A stretch of DNA of 64,000 nt, taken from contig SWBL01000209.1 in the NCBI GenBank assembly GCA_024195585.1, positions 1-64,000 of the forward strand, in the 5' to 3' direction. Numbering within the stretch: the stretch's first letter is position 1; the number at the start of each line of letters is the position of its first letter. Shown piece by piece: positions 53,278-63,944 of this stretch. Both the position numbers and the translations under genes were made by a program. Origin of the DNA: Aureobasidium sp. EXF-3400. Lineage: Eukaryota; Ascomycota; Dothideomycetes; Dothideales; Saccotheciaceae. The notes under the pieces are model-generated. The model worked only from the letters and a program-made list of their open reading frames with translations, ran no database searches and was not told the DNA's origin.

Positions 53278-55743
53278 GTCGGATGGATGCAAGAGAAATT
53301 TCCTGTAGTCAACCAAGGGATTCGATCAAAGCTTTATACTTGACCCTGACATTCCTACGATATGCATCTTTGGCCTTGTGCCAGTCCGTGCTGTGTCTAG
53401 CATTTAGCCGTGCTATACGAAGTATCGTGCATGTCAATTGTGTTGCTTTCTAAGTTTATACCGAAATGCTGGAGCGATAGGTCGTTGTGCAATCGAGACG
53501 CGGCATGCTGCAGGTGAGAAAACGCGAAGGATCTCTCGAGTCGTCAAAATTAATTGATCAGACCGCCTCGACCAGCCTCGTCTTCCCAAGCGAGGTTGGA
53601 ACGCTGAGAGAAAAGCATGGTCGCTTGGAAAGATCCACCGGTCAGTGAGAAGGTGAAGCAATCTTTGCCGAACACGTCTTCGTGAGTTTTGATCCCCAGG
53701 TTGTGCATACCTACCTACCAAAGGACGCGTGAAGGTCTCGGGCTGTTCTCGATGCATTTTCGACGTCGCAACTCAACGCTGCAATCCGATTGCCTTTAAT
53801 TTGGGTCAAGTCGACATTTAGAGACAGAACAAGATAACTATTCAGCTTCTGTCAAAATCACTTCCGTGCAGTCTTGGTGTTGTATAGTTGGAGCGCTCGG
53901 TGAGGTTCCTTCCGAGCTTGGACCATCATGACTGAAGCCCGTGAGGAAAACATCTTGCCGATCACTCAGACTGCAGCTCGTTCTCAATATCACTCTTTCT
54001 GTGCAATCGGTCAACATGTCAGACAACATGACTGGAGTCTACAATAGTTCGTTATAGTCAATCTCCTAGAAACAGCAGTAGAGTCGTGCATAGTCATGAT
54101 CTGACGTTTCCTTGCCTCATAATGTACTAACGTCTGGGACCTCCACGCTTCTCGTTTGATAATGTAAAGCAACAAGCATCCAAGTTTCCAGAAGTGGAAG
54201 AACAATTCTAGAAACAAAGACACGTCCATCTTGGGGCCAGCCTATGAGCAATTCTGGACGAACGCATCTTTATTCCGGGAACAATAGTGTATTGTCACAG
54301 CTACACATGTGATGATATCTTGTACTCGGAAAGTTAGATGCGAGTCTATATCTGCTCCGAATCCAGAGCTGGGTGCTATGGCTTGCAATCTAGAGCTCGT
54401 TTTGGATAAAAATGTGCGCCCAACTGATGCGTACAGTTCGGAGATCACGCAATGGTGTTGAAGAAAACACTGTTCACTCACGACAATCACCTCATTGGTG
54501 CTCTTTGGATACAACTCTGATTCAAAGATGGTCCTTTGATACTGGAAGCTCATACGTCGGTCTGTGTCGCTAGGAGGGGCAACTAGGCGTGACACATATC
54601 GAGCCAAGGAGAGAAGCATGGTTGGGCCAGGACAGCAAGAGAAGGAAGATGCAAGAAGCAGCCTCACGCTTACCTGCAGCACATATCAGCGTAGCTCATG
54701 AGAGGTTCTTGGAAGTCTCTGCGACCCGACGCGATCGTTTTCAAGAGTGCTCCCAGCATAGCAGACGCAGCTACTGTGCCGACTTCACTGGTTTGACGAC
54801 GGCAGTAGTGTTTCAGCGACAACACGTCACTATGTGTTTGGAAAGGAGCTACAGATTAGCCGGTGGATGGCACACGGTCATCGGTGAGATGAGGAAGATT
54901 ACTCGAGTGACAGCTCAGGAGAGTCCACACCATATATACCACAACAATCTGTGATCCCCCACCTAACATCATCGCTTTATCGGCAGGCGGTGATAGTCTA
55001 GTGATTGGCATTGCGGCTGCCAATCCAAAGGCCATCGGTTCGACCCTCTCCATCCCCGACAGTGATTAGAGTCTTGACACTCGCACCCCTCGACAACCGA
55101 AACGAAACTACTGGTTTCTTTCTCCCCTCGAACGGGCTCTATACGACTGAGCCTTAGTAGAGGGGTTTGTTTTGCTCATATGTATGTTTTGTTTCGGTGT
55201 CACTCGAACTGGTAAAAGGTCTCCAAAGCATTCAACGATGGTAACGAAGTGGTGGCGCGAGAGAGGTTCCTCAAAACATCCAAGGAAGTGGGAGACACTT
55301 TTTTGCCATCACATTAACTACTCGACTGAGGGGTTTCTTCAGCCATCGATTTATTTTTGTTCGACCATCGGGCGATCTCCATTGAGAAGATTGGCAGGAA
55401 TGAGTTTCTATGTATGCCACCCTGTTCCTCAGAGACACTACTCAAATGCCTTGCAGAGTTCAGGACATGAAGTGAAGCTGGAATTGGACCCTTGTAAACC
55501 AACGCATGGCAACACCGTATAAACACATGGCATGAGCAAGATCTTGTCCACTCAGACAGCAGCCCTGAAAAGCTTGGTAACTAACTCACACACAAGATAC
55601 TAGCTCGCACAAAGACTCGCCTATTATCCATCACTCTCAAAGACTTCTCAACAGCCATCTTCTTCTTACCTTATCGTCATCCTGGTCATCCAGACCCTTC
55701 GTCACTCCTTACCAGACCATCATCACGACACTCATACGCAAAC
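53278..55743. other. long intergenic region with a degenerate tRNA-like stretch
   Basis: This is 2.47 kb, the longest gap in the window, without a supported protein gene. At about 54983-55060 (plus strand) an A-box-like TAGTCTAGTG and a B-box-like GGTTCGACC lie at tRNA-like spacing, but acceptor and T stems do not pair, so this is at best a tRNA relic. Confidence 0.4.
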
Positions 55744-56013
55744 ATGCCATCTTCCAGTGCCCTCAACCCCAAGGCTGCTGTCTTTGTCCCCAAAGCTGCC
55801 AGTCCACCTTCGCAGCAGAAGTTGGATCCCAAGGCTCCTGTCTTTGTACCTACCTACTCAGCAGCAGCAGCAGCAGCAGCAGCCGAAAGTCATCCAAAAC
55901 CTGCTCCAACAACTTCAGGCCTCGTACGATTCGTATCGAGTCTTTTACTAGATTCTCGATCGAAGTATCCAGGATATCAGGCTGTTGAGCTCCCGTATGT
56001 GCCTGATACGTGA
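55744..56013 (+). CDS. small protein with two PAM2-like motifs
   Basis: Open frame of 89 residues, ATG in a good context. Two copies of a PAM2-like motif stand near the N-terminus: SALNPKAAVFVPKA (5-18) and QKLDPKAPVFVPTY (25-38). The PAM2 consensus, L-N-x-x-A-x-x-F-x-P, binds the MLLE domain of poly(A)-binding protein and is found in regulators of mRNA translation and decay such as ataxin-2, eRF3 and Pan3. An Ala8 tract encoded by GCA repeats follows, then a short segment SGLVRFVSSLLLDSRSKYPGY. No other domain is present. A GTATGT donor-like site in the last codons (about 55996) leaves open a further exon. Function is inferred only from the motif. Confidence 0.6.
   Translation: MPSSSALNPKAAVFVPKAASPPSQQKLDPKAPVFVPTYSAAAAAAAAESHPKPAPTTSGLVRFVSSLLLDSRSKYPGYQAVELPYVPDT
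55859..55882 (+). repeat. GCA trinucleotide repeat (poly-Ala)
   Basis: Eight Ala codons in a row, mostly GCA, lie inside the PAM2-protein frame; prone to length variation. Confidence 0.85.
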
Positions 56014-56705
56014 TCCAGGACTATTCCTGCTTCTCTGGAGTTACGCTGGATGGTCTACAACCGCGTTCTGGATGATGGCTTCGAGAGATATCTCTAAGTC
56101 AACACTCTCCAGTACTGGGATGTTAAGTCGATGAGAAGGATCAATTTTGAGAGTGCACGGAGAAGGATGTTATGATTTGTTTCTTGATGGAATTTGTGTG
56201 TTGCGTGTGAGGTTTAAAAAGTGGTGTGAGTATGCTGCCGTCGAAGCCACGGACGACGTGAAGGGCGTAAGGTGCACAGCGAGGACAGGTCGCATTGGAG
56301 GAGTTGGTTTGGCTTATGTTTTGTATGGTTTTTGCGTGGCTTTTGGGCATCATGCGGGTTGTTGGTAATACGTTTGGGGAAAGGTAGCTCGATATATGAC
56401 CTACGGATGGATTAAAGGATTTCTGATTTGATTCAACATCAACGGTATGGAGGATAGGTTCCAAGCATTATCACAATTCTCTTGTCGACAAACGTGACAT
56501 GATCTCGAGTGTGAAAGTCAGATCTGAACATTGCATGTATGGAAAGAAATAGAGTTTGGAGATAGACGTTTGATGACGAGCGAAGTCATCGGCTTAAAGA
56601 CAGCCGAAAGCAACTCGGCCTTGGCATGATCGACTCTCTCTTCCCCTCCACTTGTCACTACTTCATCTTCTGCATACCATCCTGCTCTCATTCACAAGAT
56701 CAATC
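56014..56705. other. intergenic, nothing recognised
   Basis: This is 692 bp with no supported gene; contains the promoter of the MAPR gene. Confidence 0.4.
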
Positions 56706-57488
56706 ATGGCAGAAGTACGACAGCGCGCCAAAGCGGCAGACCCCACCATCGCACCTTCAGAACCTCCAAGCGCCAAACCCACCAAGAAGTCCTCAGGCTT
56801 CGGCTTGACAGATGTACTTCGCATACTAGGTGGAATACTGCTCTTAAACTGCGCATTGAGCTACTTTGTCACGTCTTCATCTCTAACCTGGGGTTGGCGA
56901 CCCTGGTACTCGAAACCCTCCGTCGTAGCTACCTGGCTGGTGCGTCTTCCTCTGCAACCCCACTAACCCTCCAAGGTCATCACTAACCACAAGAGCAAAA
57001 AACAGAAAGGACCAATCTACCTCACCGACCAAGAACTTTCCGCCTACGATGGCAAAGACGCCAGCAAACCAGTGTATATCGCTCTGAACGGCACCATCTA
57101 CGACGTCAGCGCCGGCCGCCACGTCTACGGCCCCGGAGGCAGTTACAGCTTTTTCGCCGGCAGGGATGCCACTCGCGCGTTCATCACTGGTTGTTTTCAA
57201 GAGGACTTGACACCTGACACTAGAGGTGCAGAGTTGACTTATATTCCTGTGGATGATGATAAGCCGAGTAAGGCTGAGGCGAAGCTGAGAAGAGAAAGAG
57301 ATACGAGGTTTGCGAAGAAGAGGGTGCAGGATACTATTGAGGGGTGGAGTCGTATGTTCAAGGGTGAGGCTGGAAAGAATTATTTCGAGGTTGGAAAGGT
57401 CAAGAGGGAGGAGGGGTGGTTGGAGAAGTTGCCAAAGAGGAAGTTGTGTGAGCAGGCGCAGAACCAGAGACCCAAGCGCAAGGCTTGA
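56706..57488 (+). CDS. membrane-anchored MAPR / cytochrome b5-like haem-binding protein
   Basis: Two exons: 56706-56939 and 57006-57488 (66-nt intron with GTGCGT donor), 238 residues. The first exon carries a Pro/Lys-rich N-terminus and one transmembrane helix (VLRILGGILLLNCALSYFV, about 36-54). The second carries the MAPR domain: IYLTDQELSAYDG, VYIALNGTIYDVSAG, and RHVYGPGGSYSFFAGRDATRAF, the family hallmark with the haem-ligand Tyr. Family members (Dap1, PGRMC1) bind haem and support sterol-synthesis cytochrome P450s in the ER. This protein is longer than Dap1, with a basic C-terminal helix region (KAEAKLRRERDTRFAKKR) and a Lys-rich end. Exact partner unknown. Confidence 0.9.
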
Positions 57489-57571
57489 GAGAGAGATACT
57501 TGAAAGAGAACATTGTAAATTTTGTACAGATATACAGAGTGTATAGGGAAAATGTAATGATAGTACAAGGA

Positions 57572-58620
57572 TCAACGCTTGACCCAGGCAGGCATCTTGC
57601 GAGCCTTGAGCTTTCCGGGCTTTTTTCTCTCAACACGACGAGGATCTCTTGTGACGACACCAGCTGTAGAGTAAGGTTAGCACTGTTGTCACAAATCAAC
57701 ATAATTCTCGGATTCAACATACCTCTCCTCAAAGCAGGCTTAAGCAACGGCTCGTGCACCATCAAAGCCTTCGACACGGCCAAGGCGATGGCATCGGCCT
57801 GGCCAGTGGTACCACCTCCTCTTGCAACGCACCAGACGTTGTACTTGTCCATGCGTTCTGTGACCTTGAGGGCCCAGAGAGCACTCTCGCGGTCGTGTAG
57901 ACGACCAAAGGCCTGAGTCAAGGGCTTGCCGTTGATCAGACATTCACCCTCACCCTCGACCAGGAAAGCAACAGCGTTACTGCTCTTTCTCCTGCCAACG
58001 CCTCTAGCGCGGCCGTACTCGTCAACGACACCAGGCTTGGGCTGGTTGTGGAATGGCTGAACATCACGCATGTAGCGTCGGAGCATGGTAGCGACTTCTT
58101 CGGGCATGAGGTTGGGGTGGATGTAGTTCAATCGTTGCAGGACCTGCAGAATCTTTGTGTAACGAGCAGCCTTGACAGGCTCGTTGCTGTTGACCTTGTA
58201 CTGTGCCAGAGTCTTCCAGGCAACGCGGGGAGCATGTCCGGTAGGCAGGACTGGCAATGTCTGGTACTTGCGCGACAGGTTCTCGAGTTTCAGCAGGTCA
58301 TCGGTGAAGTCGGGCTTGCCGGTGAAGTATGAGGGCGAGGCGGGGACGATGCGCAGACGGTTCATCATGGCGGCATAGGCAGCGATACTGCGGCCACCCT
58401 CGAGGTCATCATCTTCGGCAGGCTCTGCAGGAGCGGCAGCATCGTCCTTGGGGCCAAAGTCGATTGGAGGGGCAGCGCGAATCTCGTCCAGCGGAGTGTC
58501 TGAAGTGGTCGAAGCCAGACGGCGGGATTGTGTTTGTGTAATGGGGTACCTCCTTGTAGCAGGTTGGCGGAATGAGGCGATTGCGGCGCGCAGGCCTGAC
58601 CGCAGTGCACCGAGCTCCAT
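57572..58620 (-). CDS. MRPS9: mitochondrial small-subunit ribosomal protein uS9m
   Basis: Two exons: 58620-57723 and 57663-57572 (59-nt intron), 329 residues. It belongs to the head of the mitochondrial 37S subunit. The N-terminus is an Arg-rich, acid-poor presequence ([19 protein letters not shown]). After a linker come the mitochondrial extension ([19 protein letters not shown]) and the uS9 core: [57 protein letters not shown]. The second exon adds [20 protein letters not shown] ... AWVKR, the conserved basic tail that reaches the P-site tRNA; a model lacking this exon would be wrong. Convergent with the MAPR gene (83 bp between stops); divergent from eEF1B gamma. Confidence 0.95.
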
Positions 58621-58828
58621 GTTGGCGATATGAGTGCTCACTGTCGCTGGCGCTGGCAGGCGCTGCCGTCGCTCTCGATACAGCGAACTTCTGACCGTCG
58701 GAAACAGCCGAGGATTGCCGACTGAAAATGCGTCTGTGCCAAGCTCAACGCCGCCGCTCTTCTTTGGATGAAAAACTCCATCCCCTCTGTGTAGCTTCTC
58801 TCTCATCCAGTTGCATATACCCCTCACA
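58621..58828. promoter_or_regulatory. divergent promoter, uS9m and eEF1B gamma
   Basis: Only 208 bp separate the starts of a mitochondrial-ribosome gene and an elongation-factor gene, suggesting shared growth-linked control (inference). Confidence 0.4.
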
Positions 58829-60350
58829 ATGTCTTCTTTCGGAAAGCTTTACACCTACCCGGTATGCGTCGCTCTTGTCGAGCCACATTCGCTCGACCAT
58901 CTTCTGTGTGTACAGCACAACTAACACACCACTCAGGGTAACCCCCGTACCACCGCCCTGCTGGCCGTCGCAAAGGCCAACAGCCTCAACCTTGACATCG
59001 TTCACACCGAGCCTGCCAAGGGCGTCGAGACTGAGTACCTCAAGCTCAACAAGCTCGGCAAGGTCCCCACCTTCGAGGGTGCCGACGGCTACGTCCTCAC
59101 CGAGTGCATTGCCATTGCCATCTACCGTACGTTACCCAATTGTCCCGACTCGAAACACACCACACCTTCCCTTGCAATGATGAGACATATTATCAAACAG
59201 TTATCCCTGTCTGAAGACTATTGTTGAGAATTATTTTTGATCTGAAAAGCACCCTTACCCTCCTTCTTGCACCTACCTCCAGTTTTTTTACTGTCTGTGA
59301 CAACTTGCTGACCGCATCTGCCACACAGTCACCTCCCAGAACGAGAAGACCACTCTCCTCGGCAAGACCAAGCAGGACTACGCCTCCATCCTCAGATGGA
59401 TGTCCTTCGCCAACACTGAGGTCCTCTCTGCCCTCGGTGGCTGGTTCCGCCCTCTGATTGGCCGTGACCCCTACAACAAGAAGTCCGTCGAGGATGCCCA
59501 GAAGGCCACCACCAAGGCCGTCGGTGCCCTCGAGGACCACTTCCTCGTCAACACCTACCTCGTTGGTGAGCGCCTCACTCTTGCCGACATCTTCGCTGCC
59601 GGCATCATCTCCCGCGGCTTCCAGTACTTCTTCGACAAGGAGTGGCGCAGCAACAACCCCAACGTCACCCGTTGGTTCACAACTGTCACCAACCAGTCCA
59701 TCTACTCTGACGTTGCCGAGAAGCTCGAGTTCATCGAGAAGGCCATCCCCAACCAGGCCCCCAAGAAGGAGGCTGCCCCCAAGGCTGAGAAGCCCAAGGA
59801 GGCCCCCAAGCCCAAGGCTGCTGCCAAGGACGACGACGAGGAGGATGAGGCTCCCGCTGCCCCCAAGGCCAAGCACCCCATTGAGGCTCTCGGCCGCCCC
59901 ACCTTCGCTATTGACGACCTCAAGCGCAAGTACTCCAACGAGGAGACCCGCGAGGTTGCCCTTCCCTGGTTCTGGGAGAACGTCAACTTCGACGAGTACT
60001 CTCTTTGGAGAATGGACTACAAGTACAACGATGAGCTTACCATGACCTTCATGAGCTCTAACCTCATCGGCGGTTTCTTCACCCGTCTTGAGGGTTCCCG
60101 CAAGTACATCTTCGGTTCCGCTTCCGTCTACGGTACCTCCAACGACTCCATCATCCGTGGTGCTTTCCTCGTCCGCGGTCAGGAGGCTCTCCCCGCCTTC
60201 GACGTCGCTCCTGACGTCGAGTCCTACGAGTTCACCAAGCTTGACCCCAAGAACCCCGAGGACAAGAAGTTCGTCGAGGCCATGTGGGCTTGGGACGAGC
60301 CCATCCAGCCTGAGGGCAAGCCTCATGCAGATGGTAAGATCTTCAAGTAA
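58829..60350 (+). CDS. translation elongation factor eEF1B gamma
   Basis: Three exons: 58829-58861, 58937-59126 and 59329-60350 (introns 75 and 202 nt; the second is the longest in this window), 414 residues. eEF1B gamma is the scaffold subunit of the nucleotide-exchange complex of eEF1A. An N-terminal GST-like domain starts MSSFGKLYTYPGNPRTTALL and includes KVPTFEGADGYVLTECIAIAI and LVGERLTLADIFAAG. A Lys/Pro/Ala linker with an acidic DDDEEDE patch follows, then the EF1G domain: FAIDDLKRKYSN, WFWENVNFDEYSLWRMDYKY, FMSSNLIGGFFTRLEGSRKY, and the terminal HADGKIFK. Codon bias is extreme. The last 42 bp of coding sequence and the start of the 3' UTR are duplicated just downstream. Confidence 0.96.
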
Positions 60351-60479
60351 CAATGGTATTTGAATGATGGAGAGCTGCAAAAAGAGGCCCCAAAAGTTTT
60401 CCAACCTGAGGGCAAGCCTCATGCAGATGTTAAGATCTTCAAGTAACAATGGTATTTGAATGATGGAGAGCTGCAAAAA
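60309..60479 (+). repeat. 75-bp duplication across the eEF1B gamma stop codon
   Basis: Positions 60309-60383 and 60405-60479 are near-identical 75-bp copies with one difference seen (ATGGTAAG against ATGTTAAG), separated by 21 bp. Copy 1 holds the last codons, the stop and the start of the 3' UTR; copy 2 lies wholly in the UTR. Confidence 0.9.
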
Positions 60480-62093
60480 AATCGGCACTACCGTGGATGA
60501 ATAGAGCATAAGAGGACGACGTTAACGACTAGCTACTACAATGAAGATAATTGATAGTAACTAAAGAGATTCCCCAAACCAAAAGGATGCCTTCCAGGCT
60601 GCGAGCATATTACATGACACGTTCCACATTTCCTGACAAAACCGTGCATGATATGATAGTCACGTAGTTCATATCTTCGACTAGCAGAGTGATTCGTTAA
60701 ACCAGTCTGACTGGCATTGGTCCTAAATAGATGTTACTGGGACTCGAAGCCATGAACTGAGGTTCTCATACCGCTCCGCCAAGCCGCACGGACGCTCACC
60801 CACGGTACCACTCGCCTCTCCCCGGGAGTTGTTTTTCCAATACCTCACACCATTTTTGGAATCTATTCCCGTCATGATCAGAGCTGGTATACTGTCGACT
60901 GAACCGCCGTGCCCGATACTTATGGATCTCGACACGTCTGGGCTACTGTGCTCGGTCGCACGCGACCCCAACACTCAACCCTCGTCGACTCAGCCCAGCA
61001 CCACGACCAAAACTCTCTGGAACCGCATCGTTGACCTCGCGATCATCATCTTCAAACCCCCTTGGTGACTATCCATTAACAATTGACAGAGGAACGATGG
61101 TCTTGATTTGCGGTCTAGGGTTATTAGAGGCCTCGCTGTGTGACAACGATACTCAATGCTCCAGGTCCTGTAAGTACTTCTAAGCCCCTTCAAAAGGCGG
61201 GTCGTCGCCCCGTTCCATGTTTGGCTCACTCGCACGATCAACGACTGAGACTCGAATTTCGTCCTTTCACGCGTCTCACTATCCATCTTTTTTTGTTTAA
61301 CATCAAAATCACTCTCGTTCCTGAATGTCAATTGATGGTAGAGGGAGTACATCTCCCAACCACGCTGTAGACCAACGCTACCATACTCCCTTGTAGGCAC
61401 TATACAAGTATCTTATATATTGAGGTCAATCATAAAGCTCATTTGTGTATGCCATCTAGTACAGTCTTTACCTAGTAAGTGGTCCTTTCCTCATACACCC
61501 GTGAGTATGAAAAAAACATCTGCCGTACAGTACATCACTTGCTACTTAGAAGTCACAAAGTTTCACATCTTCCTACGGATACCGCTTTCGAGTAGTCCTC
61601 GTTCTCCTTCCTCCCCGTGCAGGAATACACTGTACTGCTGAACGTCAAGCGTGCTTTCACTCGGGAGATATCGTCTCGAGGCCAGGTCGCCTTTAGTACG
61701 GAAGATTCGTGTATATCCTCAGATCTAGAGTTTACCATGTATCGGCGTGAGAGAGAGCTGATCTTACTCGTACAAGTATCGACCAAGACTCAGGTTTCCT
61801 TCCTCTACACATCTTCATCTTCGGTCTTTTTTCGTCATTCGTCACTTCCCTTGGCATTGCCAATCTACACATCTGCCTGTGGCCAGCTGCAGTTACAGGG
61901 ATTGAATGGAGTGTTATATCCTAAAGTGAGGAAACATCTTCCTCTTCACTTTTGATCTTGTCCGCGGATAGTGTCTGGCTTTGAAGCTGAACCACAGTTC
62001 TTTTCTTCAAGGATTGCTTCTGTCTGAAGTCAACACAACGCTCCCATCGCACCGTCACCTTCTTTCATCGCAGTCCCCGGCTCCCAACAGGCG
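60480..62093. other. intergenic, nothing secure
   Basis: This is 1.6 kb without a supported gene. At about 60727-60815 on the minus strand an A-box-like TGGCGGAGCGG and a B-box-like GCTTCGAGTCC occur, but no tRNA cloverleaf forms. Pyrimidine-rich stretches near 61800-62090 precede the next gene. Confidence 0.4.
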
Positions 62094-63944
62094 ATGGCTC
62101 CAGTCGATCGTGCGCGTTGTATGCTCACGAATCCTGCTATTCAGAACAGAACCATTCAATCTTCGGCGGATGCTATTGCCAAAGCAAGTTTCGAATCCAT
62201 CGTGCGCAAGCTGAAGCATCATGGCTTCATTACATCACATCTGAGACTCCACGACTTTCAATGGCTGTTTCCCAAGCCCGAGGCAACTCAGCAGCAATTG
62301 AGCATCTTTCTTGCGCTGCGCGACTTCCCACTAATCGTGCCCAACGGTGATCTGGGACGTATACTCGAACTTGAGCTTTCCACCGTAACCTCACCTCCCA
62401 CTCCTCCTGGGACACACCTCTATTTCTACTCCTTTGAGTTGACCCGCTATCAACTCGAGAAGGTCATGGAATCCATGACTGAACAAGCCATCCTACTCTC
62501 AGAAACTGTTCAATGGGAAAACACTCTCATCATACACAACAACCAAGCCCAGCCTTGCACATTCACCATCAGATATGTGGGCAAAGTATCTGGACCTGGA
62601 CGACCCATCGATCGCCACATCAAAGACTTGGCTACCGACAAACGTCATTCAGGCGTCCTTCTAGAGTTCGTGGCATCAGTCGAGCAACTCTTTCCCGAAG
62701 TTGCTGCAGCCGCTCAAGTGCACCTAATCAAGCAAGCCTCAATCGACACCGGGTTTATGGCAGATTCCATAGCAGAGGAGACTGAACGCGTTTTGATTGA
62801 ATTTTTCGATCCTCGATCCCTCCTCAATCGCATACATGGCGGTCGATACGTCCGCTTCGTTTCGTCTCAAGACGATACTACTCTTTTCGAAAAGCTCCAG
62901 ACACGTTACTACAGTCGATTCATGGCCGAGGCTCGCCATATTGCCACTGACCCACAGATGACAATCGCCCTCGCCGAGCATTTCGAGGAAGTCCAGACCT
63001 TCGCAAACTCCTACCCACCTCATACTGGTACGGCCAAATATCCTTTCACGGATGGAGTGCGCGAGGCAGCCAGGATGAGCGGCGAGCCGATGCTGTATCG
63101 TGGCACAACCATTCTACTGCTGCTTGGACACGACATCACCTATCAGCAGTATCTCGGAGAAACCACGTTCCTCGGAGGCAATGCTTGGTCAAATCACTTG
63201 GTGCGTGACTTTCTGTCTGACATTGCAATTACCGAAGAGTGCAATGCAAACATGGGGACAACCTGGGATCCTCGAGCTTTCCATTTACGGCATGCTGCCT
63301 TCATCACACTCTGGCCTTGGCTATGGCATTCACTCACGACGCTGCACGTCGCAATTCACTTCGCCCATCAGTATTTGAGTATCATACGTCCTTTGGTTGT
63401 TGCCACTTTCGGTCATGAGACCACATCAATCCTTCGAGCCAATTTCGGACACGAGAATGCTGTGCCATTCAAATCAGGTCTCTCTTCAATTGTCGGCGAT
63501 ATCACGATCCAGTACTATGGCCTCGAGGGTGACGAGGATAGTGCATTTCTTGCGGTGCCTCATATCGATCCAGGCTTCTCGAAATATGTCGATCTCAAAT
63601 TGAGCCAGGTCATTCTCAAATTTATGGATCTCACTTGGCATATCACTGTTCATCTTGCCGACGAAGCACGAAAGCTTCTAGATCAGGACCACGCCAACGG
63701 AATCACAAGAAGTAGGAAAGCCCAGTGCGTTGAGATTCTGCGAAGAGTCAATTACCTTCGCGCGTCAGATCCTGATGTGCGCGCCTTCATGGACAACTTT
63801 CGGGAGGCTGGCAACGAACTACGCAGCGAGTGGAAACGACTGCATCACTGTCCGAAATTTAGAGATTACAGACCCATCTGCGACGAGGACGGTCAAACAA
63901 GCATTTCGGATGACGATGAGGATGATGAGGATGACGAGGATTGA
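62094..63944 (+). CDS. unrecognised 616-residue protein, possible GIY-YIG-like segment
   Basis: Intronless frame of 616 residues; I do not recognise the family with confidence. Residues 156-180 read TFTIRYVGKVSGPGRPIDRH, which recalls a GIY-YIG nuclease start (Tyr-Val-Gly then Arg and His at the right distance), but the second Tyr of the motif is replaced and no catalytic Glu can be assigned. The remainder is mixed helix/strand with aromatic-rich stretches (FITLWPWLWHSLTTLHVAIHF) that are not clearly transmembrane. It ends in an Asp/Glu-only tail (about 604-616). No signal peptide. The coding composition is normal for the window. It could belong to a lineage-expanded fungal family; no mobile-element ends are visible beside it within the window. 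Confidence 0.65.
   Translation: MAPVDRARCMLTNPAIQNRTIQSSADAIAKASFESIVRKLKHHGFITSHLRLHDFQWLFPKPEATQQQLSIFLALRDFPLIVPNGDLGRILELELSTVTSPPTPPGTHLYFYSFELTRYQLEKVMESMTEQAILLSETVQWENTLIIHNNQAQPCTFTIRYVGKVSGPGRPIDRHIKDLATDKRHSGVLLEFVASVEQLFPEVAAAAQVHLIKQASIDTGFMADSIAEETERVLIEFFDPRSLLNRIHGGRYVRFVSSQDDTTLFEKLQTRYYSRFMAEARHIATDPQMTIALAEHFEEVQTFANSYPPHTGTAKYPFTDGVREAARMSGEPMLYRGTTILLLLGHDITYQQYLGETTFLGGNAWSNHLVRDFLSDIAITEECNANMGTTWDPRAFHLRHAAFITLWPWLWHSLTTLHVAIHFAHQYLSIIRPLVVATFGHETTSILRANFGHENAVPFKSGLSSIVGDITIQYYGLEGDEDSAFLAVPHIDPGFSKYVDLKLSQVILKFMDLTWHITVHLADEARKLLDQDHANGITRSRKAQCVEILRRVNYLRASDPDVRAFMDNFREAGNELRSEWKRLHHCPKFRDYRPICDEDGQTSISDDDEDDEDDED

Noticed and set aside
53278..53316. Upstream extension of the tyrosinase frame
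   Set aside because: It lacks an ATG and would bury the signal peptide; the ATG at 53277 gives a normal secretory start.
54983..55060. tRNA-like stretch with A- and B-box motifs
   Set aside because: Acceptor and T stems do not pair and no anticodon arm closes properly; at most a tRNA relic.
59193..60509. 438-codon open frame antisense to eEF1B gamma
   Set aside because: Product of extreme codon bias on the sense strand; no recognisable domain; it crosses the sense intron and the 75-bp duplication.
60727..60815. Minus-strand segment with A-box and B-box-like motifs
   Set aside because: Box spacing is tolerable but no cloverleaf can be drawn; not called as a tRNA.
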